From DATKPA01 sp051955985 (lineage in GTDB: Bacteria > Planctomycetota > Phycisphaerae > WQYP01), in assembly GCA_051955985.1 (NCBI GenBank), contig JBQCGD010000101.1, positions 1-64,000 of the forward strand: DNA of 64,000 nt, in the 5' to 3' direction. The notes under the pieces are model-generated. The model had not been told where the DNA came from, searched no databases, and saw only the letters and a list, made by a program, of their open reading frames with translations. Shown piece after piece: positions 8,151 through 17,011 of this stretch. Within the stretch, counting starts at the first letter, position 1. Each line of letters starts with the position of its first letter. A program made the position numbers and the translations under genes.

Positions 8151-8645
8151 TTAGTTGCGTGCGAGCACTTTGAAGTGGCGGGCGGCCTGGTCGGTGCCGC
8201 CGGCGACGAGGTCGATCTGGTAGAGGTCGCTGGAGCCGCTGACCTGGGAGACGGAGAAGGTCTGGACGTTGTGGACGAGGGTGTTGGTTCCGTAACGTTG
8301 GTCGGTTTCGACGAGGATGCGGAGGGAGGCGTTGGAGGGGTCGGGGCGAAGGGCGTAGCTGACGGTGGCGCCGGAAGAGCAGCCGTGGGCGGCGTCGGCC
8401 TGGGTGAGGGTGCTGAGGGTGGTGGCGGTGAAGGTGATGGAGCCGGTCTGTGCTTCGCGGATGTTGTTGGTGATGCGGCGCATGGCGAATTCGACTTCGG
8501 ACTGGGAGTCGGTGAAGGCGCGCATGTAGCGGTCGGCGTTCATGGAGCCGGTGGTGAGGGCGCAGACGGCGGTGCTGATGATGGCCATGATGACGAGGCC
8601 GAGGATGAGTTCGAGGAGTGTGAAGGCGCGGCGGCGCGGGTGCAT
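8151..8645 (-). CDS. prepilin-like protein, GspJ/PulJ type
   Basis: A 164-residue pseudopilin. A short basic leader (MHPRRRA) precedes the class III cleavage signature FTLLELILGLVIMAII, with the fifth-position Glu kept, and a single N-terminal helix. The globular part ends without a C-terminal membrane segment. It is the last gene of a three-gene minus-strand cluster (9073-10875, 8657-9076, 8151-8645), which matches minor pseudopilins of type II secretion or type IV pili. No ATPase, platform protein or peptidase gene is nearby, so the assembly machine must be encoded elsewhere. Confidence 0.8.
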   Translation of the reverse strand: MHPRRRAFTLLELILGLVIMAIISTAVCALTTGSMNADRYMRAFTDSQSEVEFAMRRITNNIREAQTGSITFTATTLSTLTQADAAHGCSSGATVSYALRPDPSNASLRILVETDQRYGTNTLVHNVQTFSVSQVSGSSDLYQIDLVAGGTDQAARHFKVLARN

Positions 8646-8656
8646 GAGGGGCTCCG

Positions 8657-9076
8657 TCAGAGGGGTTTGCTGAAGTAGCAGTCGAGGGACTGACCGTCGA
8701 TGGAGATCTGGACGCGGACGAAATCATCCTGGGGCGTGGTGTTGGTGCTGAGGTGGTCGGGGTCCCATTTCCGGATATTGACGGTGCGGTTGCAGGTGAT
8801 GGAGCCGCCGCCGACGGAGAGGGTGACGGTGTCGCTGGCGGAATAGGGGAGGGAGGAGGGCCAGGGGGGATCCCCGAAGGCGACGGAGCGCCAGGTTTCC
8901 ATTTCACTTGTGAGCTCGGAGGAGATGACGAGGAAGCGTTCCGTCTGGTCGGGGACCTTGACGGTGGACTGCAACCCGACGGCAGCGCCGACGGCGACGA
9001 TGGAAACGACGACGAGGAGAATCATTGCCTCGATGAGGGTGAAGCCGCGGGGGGCGGTGGGTTTCACGTGGGTCAT
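8657..9076 (-). CDS. prepilin-like protein, GspI/PilV type
   Basis: A 139-residue pseudopilin with leader MTHVKPTAPRG followed by FTLIEAMILLVVVSIVAV, the normal prepilin peptidase site with Glu at +5. Its start overlaps the stop of the upstream gene by four bases (ATGA), and it ends 11 bases before the next start, so the three genes are one operon. The short C-terminal domain has two cysteines (SITCNRT and SLDCYF) that could form a disulfide. The GspI/PilV assignment rests on size and order rather than a specific motif. Confidence 0.78.
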   Translation of the reverse strand: MTHVKPTAPRGFTLIEAMILLVVVSIVAVGAAVGLQSTVKVPDQTERFLVISSELTSEMETWRSVAFGDPPWPSSLPYSASDTVTLSVGGGSITCNRTVNIRKWDPDHLSTNTTPQDDFVRVQISIDGQSLDCYFSKPL

Positions 9077-10875
9077 GGGTTGGTCCCCTGGTAGGCGGTG
9101 TAGTAAACCGGCTGGGGGACGGCGGCGGCGTTGACGCGGGGGTCGAACCAGGGGATTCCGCCGACGGTGAAGGAACTGGAGGAGACGGTTTTGTCGGTGA
9201 CACTGCCGGTGATGCAGACGTCGCCGTTGATGTTGGCGTCGTAGTGGGTCCAGTTGCCCTTGACGTAGAGAGCGCCGTTGAGGGTGAGGCTGGCGAGGGA
9301 ATTGGAGGAGGTGCAGCTGTTTTCGCAGATGATGTAGACGGGGTAGGGGGAGCCGAAGACGGCGGGCCTGGTGAACGTGAGCTTTCCATTGATGAGGAGG
9401 GTGCCGGCGGATTGGGAGGTGTCGATGATGGGGTCGGTGACGTCGCCATTGACGGAGATGAGGGGGACGTGACCGTCGTAGAGTGGGGTGAAGGTGTAGG
9501 TTTTGCCGGTGCCTGCGACGCCGTCGGGGAGGGACTTGAGGCTTTGGAGGGTGGCGTAATCGAGGGTGGGTGCGGAGTTGGCGACCTTGCTGGGGGAGGT
9601 GGCCTGGCCGTTGACGGTGACGGTGAGGGAATGGTGGGGATCGCTGAAGGACCCGCCGTAGGTGACGTGGCCGTTGACAGTGGAAGCGGTGTTGACGTTC
9701 ACATTTCCTGCGACCTGCACATCGCCGGCGACGGTGACATTGGAGAGCTGAAGATTACCGCCGACGGTAAGTGCGGGGGCGATGGGTGCAGAGGGGGTGG
9801 GCGCGGAGCAGATGAAATCGACGGCGCTGGAAGGGGCGGTGAGGCCGGCGTTCTGGCGTGAGGCGAGGGCGTGGATGTGGACGGAGTTGTCGGCGAGGGT
9901 GCGGATTTCGGCGGCGCTGAGGGCGCGGTTGTAGATGCGGACGTCGTCGATGGCGCCGTTGAAGTAGCGGGTGGAGCCGAGGGAGCCGGACCAGGGTTCG
10001 CGGCCCATGATGAAGTGGCCGGTGGTGGAGGCGAGTGCGTTGGCGGGGAGGTTGCAGCAGGCGGGATCGGGTGGAACGCGGTCAGGGAGGCCGTTGACGT
10101 AGGTGGCGATGGTGTGAGCCTGGGCATCGTAAACGCCGGCGACGTGGTACCAGGTGTTCATGGTAAGGATGGTGCCGGGGGGATTGGGGGACATGCCGGC
10201 GGAACGATTGAGCCAGGGGTTGTTGCTGGCGTCGCGGACTTCGAATTCGACCTTGAGGCCGTAGATGGACATTTTGTAGCCGCCGGCGGAGCCATCCTGG
10301 TTTCCGCCGACTTTCTGGTCGTTTCCGGCGGTGTTGAGTCGGACCCAGGCGGCCATGGTGACGCTGGAGGTGATGTTGGTGGAGGTGCTGGCGCCGGCAT
10401 CGACGTAACCGGAGGAGCCGTCGAAGGTGAGGGCGGAGCCGAACTTTCCGGGGGAGAGCCAGGAGACGCCGCCGGTGAGGCGGCCGGTGTTGTTGTGGCC
10501 GGAGGTGTCGGCGGTGGTGTTGCCGCCGTTTTCATCGAAGGGCCAGTAGAGGGTGGCGCTGGCGCCGGCATCGGAGCAGGTGAGTGCGTAGGTGTAGGTG
10601 CCGGAGCCGATGGTGATGGTGGGGAGGGAGGAGGGGGCAGTGGCCTGTCGCCAGGAGTTGTTGTTTTTGAAGTGCCAGACGGCGAGCTGGCCTGCGGATT
10701 CGGCGGCCATGGTGGCCTGGTCGAGGCGAACGGCGTTGGCGGTGGTTTCGGAAGCGGCGCCGGCGGCCCAGGCGATGGTGAGCACGAGGCCGGTGATGAC
10801 GACGGAGACGAGCACGGCGAGCACGAGCGCGCTGCCGCGGCGGCTGGAGCGGAAACGACGGTCCAAGATCCTCAT
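9073..10875 (-). CDS. PilX-like minor pilin with LamG/concanavalin-like domain
   Basis: A 600-residue protein. The N-terminus (SSRRGSALVLAVLVSVVITG) is that of GspK/PilX-like proteins, with a single helix and no canonical Glu at +5. At about residues 115-335 there is a LamG-type domain (YWPFDENGGN, GSALTFDGSSGYVD, AAWVRLN, GAIDDVRIYNRALSAAEI), a common carbohydrate or surface binding fold. The rest is beta-rich, with many V-x-G-x-V repeats as in a beta-helix. First gene of the pseudopilin operon. A LamG domain on a pilus-like tip protein suggests adhesion; that is inference. Confidence 0.78.
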   Translation of the reverse strand: MRILDRRFRSSRRGSALVLAVLVSVVITGLVLTIAWAAGAASETTANAVRLDQATMAAESAGQLAVWHFKNNNSWRQATAPSSLPTITIGSGTYTYALTCSDAGASATLYWPFDENGGNTTADTSGHNNTGRLTGGVSWLSPGKFGSALTFDGSSGYVDAGASTSTNITSSVTMAAWVRLNTAGNDQKVGGNQDGSAGGYKMSIYGLKVEFEVRDASNNPWLNRSAGMSPNPPGTILTMNTWYHVAGVYDAQAHTIATYVNGLPDRVPPDPACCNLPANALASTTGHFIMGREPWSGSLGSTRYFNGAIDDVRIYNRALSAAEIRTLADNSVHIHALASRQNAGLTAPSSAVDFICSAPTPSAPIAPALTVGGNLQLSNVTVAGDVQVAGNVNVNTASTVNGHVTYGGSFSDPHHSLTVTVNGQATSPSKVANSAPTLDYATLQSLKSLPDGVAGTGKTYTFTPLYDGHVPLISVNGDVTDPIIDTSQSAGTLLINGKLTFTRPAVFGSPYPVYIICENSCTSSNSLASLTLNGALYVKGNWTHYDANINGDVCITGSVTDKTVSSSSFTVGGIPWFDPRVNAAAVPQPVYYTAYQGTNP

Positions 10876-11042
10876 GGTTCCATAATCGGTCGCTCCGGAG
10901 GGGGAATTAAGCGGAAAGCGGCGGGCCTGGCCGAAATCCCGGCGCTACTTTTCGGGTCGGCGTGGACCGGGCGGATAGGGCTTCAGTCGGGCCTGTGGAC
11001 GGTCGATAAAAACAGTGGTTGTGTACGTGGCTCGGGAACTTT

Positions 11043-11522
11043 ATGCGCCGACGGCAGGCATTTACGCTCGTGGAAACGCTGATTGTCGTGCTGATCCTGG
11101 CGATCTGCGCGACGATCTGCATGGATGCGATCGGCAACACGGAGGCGACGTTCCGCGCGGAGCGCGCGGCGCGCGAGGCGGTCACGGCGATCCGTTACGC
11201 ACGCATGCTCTCGATTTCGGCCAACGGCACGTACGGGGTGCGGTTCAGCCAGAGCGCGGGAACGTTCCAGGTGTACCAGACGACGGGGACGAACGTTGTG
11301 CCGCAGGCGATGAGCGCGGGGGGGACGTACGTGGTGAAGCTTTCGCAGCCGGAGTTGCAGGGGGTGACGATGTCGGTGACGCTGGCGAACGACACGACGG
11401 ATCCGTTTGATCTGGCGTACACGGCGGGGAATACGACGAACGCGGGGACGGTGACGTTTGCATATGCGGGGATGCGAAAAACGGTGACGATTCCGGCGGT
11501 GGGGGATCCGACGATCCCGTAG
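11043..11522 (+). CDS. prepilin-like protein, GspH/FimT type
   Basis: A 159-residue pseudopilin: leader MRRRQA, then FTLVETLIVVLILAICATI with the +5 Glu, then the GspH-like pattern (REAVTAIRYARMLSISANG, typical of the helix and first strands of GspH/FimT). It is transcribed away from the other three pseudopilin genes; the 167-bp gap between them should hold both promoters. The start at 11043 is preferred over one eight codons upstream, because it leaves a leader of normal size. Confidence 0.82.
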   Translation: MRRRQAFTLVETLIVVLILAICATICMDAIGNTEATFRAERAAREAVTAIRYARMLSISANGTYGVRFSQSAGTFQVYQTTGTNVVPQAMSAGGTYVVKLSQPELQGVTMSVTLANDTTDPFDLAYTAGNTTNAGTVTFAYAGMRKTVTIPAVGDPTIP

Positions 11523-11605
11523 CGTGCGCGTTGGTGCTGCCGCTTGTTTGCGACCTGCGTTTTCCCTAGACTGCTGGGCTTGGCACCCTGTTTGAAGGAA
11601 GCGCA

Positions 11606-12172
11606 ATGAACACCGTAATCCGCGGAAAAGCGTTCGTGATCGGCGACAACATCGATACCGATCAGATCATCCCTGCCAAATACCTGGCATATAACCCGAG
11701 CGATCCGGAAGAGCGGAAGTATTTTGGCATGTATGCGATGGACGGCGTTCCGGCGGGCCAGAGCGGTCTGCCGTACGGCGACCGCCGGTTCGTGCCGAAG
11801 GATTCGTTCAAGACGGAGTACACGATTGTGATCGGGGGGAAGAACTTCGGGTGCGGGAGCTCGCGTGAGCATGCACCGCTGGCGATTGCCGAGGCGGGGG
11901 CGGTGGCGGTGGTGGCGGAGTTTTATGCCCGGATTTTCTTCCGGAATTGCGTGAACGGCGGATACCTGGTGCCGTTCGAAACGGAAACGCCGCTGGTGGA
12001 CAAGATCAAGACGGGGGATGAGCTGGTGATCGACCTGCAGAAGAGCACGCTGACGAACACGACGCAGAACAATGTGGTGTACAAGCTGAAGCCGCTGGGG
12101 GATGTGGCGCCGATCATCGAGGCGGGCGGGGTGTTTGAGTATGCGAAGCAGAGCGGGATGCTGGCGAAGTAA
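11606..12172 (+). CDS. leuD: 3-isopropylmalate dehydratase small subunit
   Basis: A 188-residue LeuD, full length. It keeps the swivel-domain signature NFGCGSSREHAPLAI (about residues 74-88) and the N-terminal NIDTDQIIPAKYL. With LeuC it isomerises 2- to 3-isopropylmalate in leucine synthesis. leuC is not adjacent, so the gene is monocistronic here; a GAAGGA ribosome site precedes the ATG and a strong terminator follows 32 bases after the stop. Confidence 0.95.
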   Translation: MNTVIRGKAFVIGDNIDTDQIIPAKYLAYNPSDPEERKYFGMYAMDGVPAGQSGLPYGDRRFVPKDSFKTEYTIVIGGKNFGCGSSREHAPLAIAEAGAVAVVAEFYARIFFRNCVNGGYLVPFETETPLVDKIKTGDELVIDLQKSTLTNTTQNNVVYKLKPLGDVAPIIEAGGVFEYAKQSGMLAK

Positions 12173-12203
12173 GCAAGCCCACCGCGACACACGGGAACAT
12201 GAC

Positions 12204-12235
12204 GAGCCGGCGCGAAAGGCGCCGGCTCTTTTTTT
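12204..12235 (+). terminator. leuD: intrinsic terminator after leuD
   Basis: GAGCCGGCGC pairs perfectly with GCGCCGGCTC around a GAAAG loop, and seven T follow. Confidence 0.95.
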
Positions 12236-12284
12236 ATGCGCCGGGAGGATTAGGATGGGCGGTAGCGGCTTTCGGGAGATCGGC

Positions 12285-12704
12285 ATGAAAAGCTATCGCA
12301 AGGAACTGTGGTTCAATGTGGGTTCGCGGCGGGGATTCGTGAACATCACGCGGGAGGTGCAGGAGGCGATTGATGAGGCCGGCGTGAAGGAGGGGCTGGT
12401 GCTGGTGAATGCGATGCACATCACGGCGAGCGTGTTTATCAATGATGACGAACGGGGGCTGCTGGGGGATTGGGAGCGGTGGCTGGAGAAGCTGGCGCCG
12501 GAGAAGCCGCACGATCAGTATCGGCATAATGATTCGGGGGAGGACAACGCGGATGCGCACATGAAGCGGTCGATCATGGGGCGGGAGGTGGTGTGCGCGG
12601 TCACCGGGGGGAAGCTGGACTTCGGGCCGTGGGAGCAGATTTTTTATGGGGAATTCGATGGGCTGCGGCGGAAGCGGGTGCTGGTGAAGGTGATCGGGGA
12701 GTAG
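12285..12704 (+). CDS. YjbQ/UPF0047 family protein
   Basis: A 139-residue protein of the UPF0047 (YjbQ) family. Its signature residues are present: HITASVFINDDE (about 44-55) and the histidine-rich HNDSGEDNADAHMKRSIMG (about 78-96), with CAVTGGKLDFGPWEQIFYGEFDG near the end. Members have weak thiamine phosphate synthase activity in vitro, but the cellular role is not settled. The start at 12285 (MKSYRKELW) matches the family N-terminus; an in-frame ATG at 12255 has a better ribosome site (GGGAGG, 6-base spacing) and would add ten residues, so the start is uncertain. Confidence 0.85.
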   Translation: MKSYRKELWFNVGSRRGFVNITREVQEAIDEAGVKEGLVLVNAMHITASVFINDDERGLLGDWERWLEKLAPEKPHDQYRHNDSGEDNADAHMKRSIMGREVVCAVTGGKLDFGPWEQIFYGEFDGLRRKRVLVKVIGE

Positions 12705-12921
12705 TGGGCGTCGGGGAAAGTTGTCAAAGAAGTGCGTGCCGAGGATGCGGCGTTGTGCGTATCGGGCGGCGGGGGCCGGGTGATTTTGTCTCGCGGCTGC
12801 TGCTCATTTGAAGCAGGGCGAGGGGCCCCGTGGTGGAGAATTTGCGGCGGGTGGGGGGACGGGCATCTGCGTTGCTGGCATTTCGGGGGAAATTCCGTTT
12901 CATCGTCCAGGAGAAGTTATC

Positions 12922-13152
12922 ATGGGGAATCAAGAGCCGCGGCAGCGGGCGACGGACAGGTCGCTGACCAGCCCGATTGAAGATGCCGGCAAGCGGCCCA
13001 CGGACCTGCGCGAGCCGGATGCGTTTGGCCCGGTCAACATTCAGGAGAACCTGCGGCCGGCCCCGCAGTACGATCACACGCCGCGGCCGGAGATGGCCAA
13101 GCGCGGCGATGCGTTGCCGGGGCCCGGGCAAACGAGCCATGGGCGGGAGTAA
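12922..13152 (+). CDS. small hypothetical hydrophilic protein
   Basis: A 76-residue, charged, proline-rich protein with no membrane segment or known motif, probably disordered. The ATG follows AGGAGAAG at the right distance, and base use at third positions fits the neighbours, so it is likely a real gene. The alpha/beta hydrolase gene begins 82 bases downstream on the same strand. Confidence 0.55.
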   Translation: MGNQEPRQRATDRSLTSPIEDAGKRPTDLREPDAFGPVNIQENLRPAPQYDHTPRPEMAKRGDALPGPGQTSHGRE

Positions 13153-13234
13153 GCGCGGACGCACGGGATGTGCGTCGCCATCGGGCGGCAGGATGCGGGA
13201 AGCGAGCATTGAGGCGGCAGCGGGAAGCGAAGCG

Positions 13235-14044
13235 ATGAAAAAACGACCGACGCAGGCGACGGGCGACATTGTGCGGTATTCGCTGGAGATCCTCGGTGCG
13301 CGCCGCGGCGCGCGGGGGCGTGAAGGGTTTGAACCGGTACATGTCGAGACGACGCGGGGGTGGGTCGAAATGCGTTATTACCCGGTGGCCGGTGCAACAG
13401 GAGGGGTGATTTTCGTCGGCGGCGCGGGGGGAGGGTTCGACACGCCGGTGTGCGGCTGGCTTTACCCGCGGCTATCGGCGGAGCTGCAGCGGGAGGGTTT
13501 GACGGCGTTGCGCATCCAGTACCGCCGCGCGAACAAGCTGGAGGAGTGTGTGCTGGATGTGCTGGCGGGGGTTCATCTGCTGAAGGCGGCGGGGGTTTCT
13601 GCGGTGGCGCTGGTGGGGCATTCGTTTGGCGGGGCGGTGGTGATCCAGGCGGCGGCGTTGTCGCCGGTGGTGCGGACGTGCGTGCCGTTATCAACGCAGA
13701 CGTACGGCGCGGATGCGGTTGAGGAGCTTGGGCCGCGCTGTTCACTCCTTCTGGCGCATGGGCTGGATGACGAGATTCTCCCGGCGGAGTGCTCGCGGCA
13801 GGTGTATGAATGGGCGCATGAGCCGAAGAGGCTGCTGCTGAAGGCGGGAGTGCGGCACGGGCTGGACGAGTGGTCGGCGGAGCTGCCGGGGCTGATGCGG
13901 GAGTGGATCGGGGGCGAGTTGCAGCCGCGGCGGGGGAAGCGGCGGAAGGGGCTCAATGAACCGGAGCCTCCACGTGCTGGCCGCGTTTCAGGCGCTTCAC
14001 GAAAAGCGTCAGGGCGGCGATCGGGAGGCAGGCGATCGAAGTGA
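13235..14044 (+). CDS. alpha/beta hydrolase (dienelactone hydrolase-like)
   Basis: A 269-residue single-domain hydrolase. The nucleophile elbow is GHSFGG (Ser at about residue 132), the acid lies in HGLDDEILP and the catalytic His in VRHGLDEW, in the normal order and spacing. The oxyanion region is GGAGGGFDTP. The substrate cannot be predicted. The last 40 residues are basic and low complexity, and their codons overlap the 3' end of the converging MFS gene by 92 bases, so the C-terminal tail may be a late extension. The start at 13235 is the most likely; one at 13193 would add 14 residues. Confidence 0.75.
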   Translation: MKKRPTQATGDIVRYSLEILGARRGARGREGFEPVHVETTRGWVEMRYYPVAGATGGVIFVGGAGGGFDTPVCGWLYPRLSAELQREGLTALRIQYRRANKLEECVLDVLAGVHLLKAAGVSAVALVGHSFGGAVVIQAAALSPVVRTCVPLSTQTYGADAVEELGPRCSLLLAHGLDDEILPAECSRQVYEWAHEPKRLLLKAGVRHGLDEWSAELPGLMREWIGGELQPRRGKRRKGLNEPEPPRAGRVSGASRKASGRRSGGRRSK

Positions 14045-15551
14045 TGAAGAAGACTTCGACGTAGGAGAGCATGGCGGCCTGCTGGTTGGCGAGGTTGTAG
14101 ATAACGCCGAGGGCCTGGCGGCGGGCGGTGGAGTCGCCGCCGAAGGAGTGCGTGAGGGCGTGGAGCTGGTGCTGGAAGGGGGGGTCGAAGGGGGTAAGGT
14201 GGGAGGTGAGTCGTTCGAGGTGGAACTGGGAGCGGCGGGCGAGCATGGTGATGACGAGGGAGATGCCGATGCCGCCGCCGAGGTTGCGGGAGAGGTTGAG
14301 GAGGGCGGAGGCGTTGTTGGATTTGCCTGGGGGGAGGTCGGAGTAGGCGATGGTGTTGAGGGGGATGAAGAAGAGGGGGAGCCAGATGCACTGGTAGATG
14401 CGGGCGAAGGCCATGGTGGAGAAGGGGACGCCGGAGTTGATGCGGGAGAGGTTGTACATGGCGGTGGCGGTGCCGAGGATGCCGACGGTGAGGAGGTATT
14501 TGGGCTGGACGCGACCGGCGAGTTGGCCGGCGATGGGCATCATGAGCATGAGGGTGAAGCCGCCGCCCATGAGGGTGAGGCCGGCCTGGGTGGCGTCGTA
14601 GCCGAGGAGCTGCTGGACGAACTGGGGGAGGAGCTGGGTGGTGGAGGTGAGGATGAAGCCGACGGAGAACATGAGGATGTTGGCGAAGAGGAAGGAGCGG
14701 CTTTTGAGGAGGGAGAGATCGACGATGGGTTCCCTGGCGACCATGGTTTCCCAGTAGATCATGGCGGCGATGCCGAGGGCGGCGGTGACGGCCATGGTGA
14801 TGATGAAGTTGGAGCCGAACCAGTCATCTTCCTGGCCCTTGTCGAGCATGATCTGGAGTGCGCCGAAGCCGACGATGACGAGGAGGAAGCCGATATAGTC
14901 GATTTTGAGGCCGTGGCGCCAGATGGCTTCGTGCTCGCGCCGGGCGTTGTCGGAATCGGTGACGAGGAGGTTGGAGAGGAAGAGGGAGAGGAGGCCGACG
15001 GGGACATTCATGTAGAAGATCCAGCGCCAGTTGTAGTTATCGGTGATCCATCCGCCGATGGTGGGGCCGATGGCGGGGGCGAAGACGACGGCCATGCCGT
15101 AGACGGCGAAGGCCATGCCGCGTTGTTTGGCGGAGAAGGTGTCGGCGAGGATGGCCTGTTCGGAGGGGGCGAGGCCGCCGCCGCCGGCGCCCTGGAGGAT
15201 GCGGAAGAAGAGGAGCCAGCCGAGGGAGGGGGCGAAGCCGCAGAGGAAGGAGGAGAGGGTGAAGAGGGCGACGCAGGACATGTAGAAGCGTTTGCGGCCC
15301 ATGACGGAGGAGAGCCATCCGGAGATGGGCATGACGATGGCGTTGGCGATGAGGTAGGAGGTGAGGACCCAGGTGGCTTCATCCTGGGAGGCGCCGAGGT
15401 TGCCGCCGATGTGGGGGAGCGCGACGTTGGCGATGGAGGTGTCGAGGACTTCCATGAAGGTGGCCATGGAGACGACGACGGCGATGAGCCAGGGGTTGAC
15501 GGCCGGCCTGGATCGGGCGAGCGCGGGAGCTGGCAAGGCGGCGGCGGTCAT
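13953..15551 (-). CDS. DHA2-family multidrug MFS transporter (EmrB/QacA type)
   Basis: A 532-residue transporter with 14 predicted membrane helices. Family motifs include the helix-1 signature FMEVLDTSIANVALP, motif A-like GWLSSVMGRKRFY and motif C-like GMAVVFAPAIGPTIGGW. It is the inner-membrane pump of a tripartite exporter: the TolC-like gene overlaps its start by four bases, and the EmrA-like adaptor precedes that, also by a four-base overlap. The C-terminus converges on, and overlaps, the alpha/beta hydrolase gene. Confidence 0.92.
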   Translation of the reverse strand: MTAAALPAPALARSRPAVNPWLIAVVVSMATFMEVLDTSIANVALPHIGGNLGASQDEATWVLTSYLIANAIVMPISGWLSSVMGRKRFYMSCVALFTLSSFLCGFAPSLGWLLFFRILQGAGGGGLAPSEQAILADTFSAKQRGMAFAVYGMAVVFAPAIGPTIGGWITDNYNWRWIFYMNVPVGLLSLFLSNLLVTDSDNARREHEAIWRHGLKIDYIGFLLVIVGFGALQIMLDKGQEDDWFGSNFIITMAVTAALGIAAMIYWETMVAREPIVDLSLLKSRSFLFANILMFSVGFILTSTTQLLPQFVQQLLGYDATQAGLTLMGGGFTLMLMMPIAGQLAGRVQPKYLLTVGILGTATAMYNLSRINSGVPFSTMAFARIYQCIWLPLFFIPLNTIAYSDLPPGKSNNASALLNLSRNLGGGIGISLVITMLARRSQFHLERLTSHLTPFDPPFQHQLHALTHSFGGDSTARRQALGVIYNLANQQAAMLSYVEVFFITSIACLPIAALTLFVKRLKRGQHVEAPVH

Positions 15552-17011
15552 GTGCCACCGCTGGGACGGGTCGTGGCCGGTTCCGTGGGCCCGGCGCTGT
15601 GTGCGGCAACCTGCTCAATGGCCGCGCGGTCGAGGATGCCGGTGGCGCGGAGGAGCGCGAGGTAGGTGAGCTTGAGGTTGTAGCGTTCGTCGTCGAGGCG
15701 AAGCTGGGCGGAGAGGGCGGTGTCCTGGGCGGTGAGGACGTCGAGGTTGGTGGCGGTGCCGGCGGTGAAGGCGCGGGTGGCGGCGTCGTAGGCGTCCTGT
15801 GCGGATTTTGCCTGCGTTTCGAGGTCTTTGATGCGCTGGCGGCTGGCGATGAAATCCGCGTAGCCGACGCGGACGTTCTCCGTCACCTGCTGGTTGGTGT
15901 AGCGGGCGCGATCGACGTTCTGCCGCAGGCGCGCGTAGGCGGAGCGGACGTCGCTGTGAATGCGCGGTTCTTCAAACAGCGGGAGGTTGACCGTGATGAT
16001 GGCGGTCCACCAACTGTCCTGGGGGAAGCTCTCGCGGTAGAGGAAGGTGTTCAGGTTGAGGCCGATGGTGGGGGCGTATTCGCCCCATGCGGATTTGACA
16101 GCTTCGGCGCTGGCGTTGACCGCGTGCGCGGCGGCGAGAAGATCCTGCCGGTGGGCGCGTGCGGTGGCGAGAAGCTGTTCCGGCGAATCGACCTGGTCGG
16201 GCGGGGTGAAGCGATCGTCGAGGGGGGCATCGACGGCCGGGACGCCGAGCAGCGTGGCCAATGCGGCCCGCCCGCGCGCCACCTGGTCCTGGGCGTCGGT
16301 GAGCTGCACCCGCGCGGAGGCGGCATCGGCCTGGGATTGCAGGAGGTCCACGCGGCGCGCCATCCCCTGCCCGAGGCGGTGCTGCATCATCTGCACGCGC
16401 GCTTCCTGCGTGGCGACGGAGGTCTGCAGCGTCCGCACGGATTGTTCCGCCTGCAGGATGCCGTAGTAAGTCTGCGCCACCTGCAGGAGGATCGTTTGCT
16501 GCAGGTCCAGCAGGAGGGCCTTGCGCTGGGCGCTGGTCTTTGCGGCGGAGCTGACTGCGTAGAGGTCCTTGACGACATCGGTGCGCAGGGAAGTGTTGAT
16601 CGGCAGGTCCGTGTAATTCTGCGGGTAAAAATCGGCGAAGTTGAATCCTCCCCCGCCGCCGCCCCCGCCCGCCGCGCCGAAGGAGGGATAGCGAAACCGC
16701 TCCTGCCGCGTGAAGGCGGGGGCGAAGCTGATGCTCGGAAAGAAATTCTGCGCCGCCCGCGCTTCATCGATCAGCGCCAGGACGTAATCCTCCCCCGCGA
16801 TGTTCAACTGCTGGTTGTGCCGGTTCGCCAGCCGGAGCGCATCATCGAGCGTGAGCCTGGCCGGCGCGCTGGGCTGCGTCGACGGCACCGTCGTTTTCGG
16901 CCCGTCGAGCACCTTGCGATACGTCAGCACTTCCTTCTGCTGATTCACGCACCCCGCCACGCCCACTGCCGCCGCCAGCAGCAGGCCCGTGATCACCTGC
17001 ACGCGCTTCAT
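15548..17011 (-). CDS. TolC-family outer membrane efflux lipoprotein
   Basis: A 487-residue outer membrane factor. The signal peptide ends in a lipobox (AAAVGVAGC, Cys at about 21), as in OprM/NodT-type proteins. Two long repeats of heptad-rich helix (about 165-265 and 350-450) with LDDALRLANRHNQQL near the start are the usual OEP repeats, and a Gly-rich loop at about 110-120 interrupts the first beta region. It forms the exit duct for the EmrA/EmrB-like pair with which it shares an operon. Confidence 0.9.
   Translation of the reverse strand: MKRVQVITGLLLAAAVGVAGCVNQQKEVLTYRKVLDGPKTTVPSTQPSAPARLTLDDALRLANRHNQQLNIAGEDYVLALIDEARAAQNFFPSISFAPAFTRQERFRYPSFGAAGGGGGGGGFNFADFYPQNYTDLPINTSLRTDVVKDLYAVSSAAKTSAQRKALLLDLQQTILLQVAQTYYGILQAEQSVRTLQTSVATQEARVQMMQHRLGQGMARRVDLLQSQADAASARVQLTDAQDQVARGRAALATLLGVPAVDAPLDDRFTPPDQVDSPEQLLATARAHRQDLLAAAHAVNASAEAVKSAWGEYAPTIGLNLNTFLYRESFPQDSWWTAIITVNLPLFEEPRIHSDVRSAYARLRQNVDRARYTNQQVTENVRVGYADFIASRQRIKDLETQAKSAQDAYDAATRAFTAGTATNLDVLTAQDTALSAQLRLDDERYNLKLTYLALLRATGILDRAAIEQVAAHSAGPTEPATTRPSGGT

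Noticed and set aside
9773..9790. GTGCGGGGGCGATGGGTG also found at about 1680
   Set aside because: The copy at 9773 lies in the pilin coding region as ordinary codons, so a shared element is unlikely.
13956..15665. 569-codon open frame opposite the MFS gene
   Set aside because: Antisense to a strongly supported 14-helix transporter; composition (Glu/Gly-rich) is that of a shadow.
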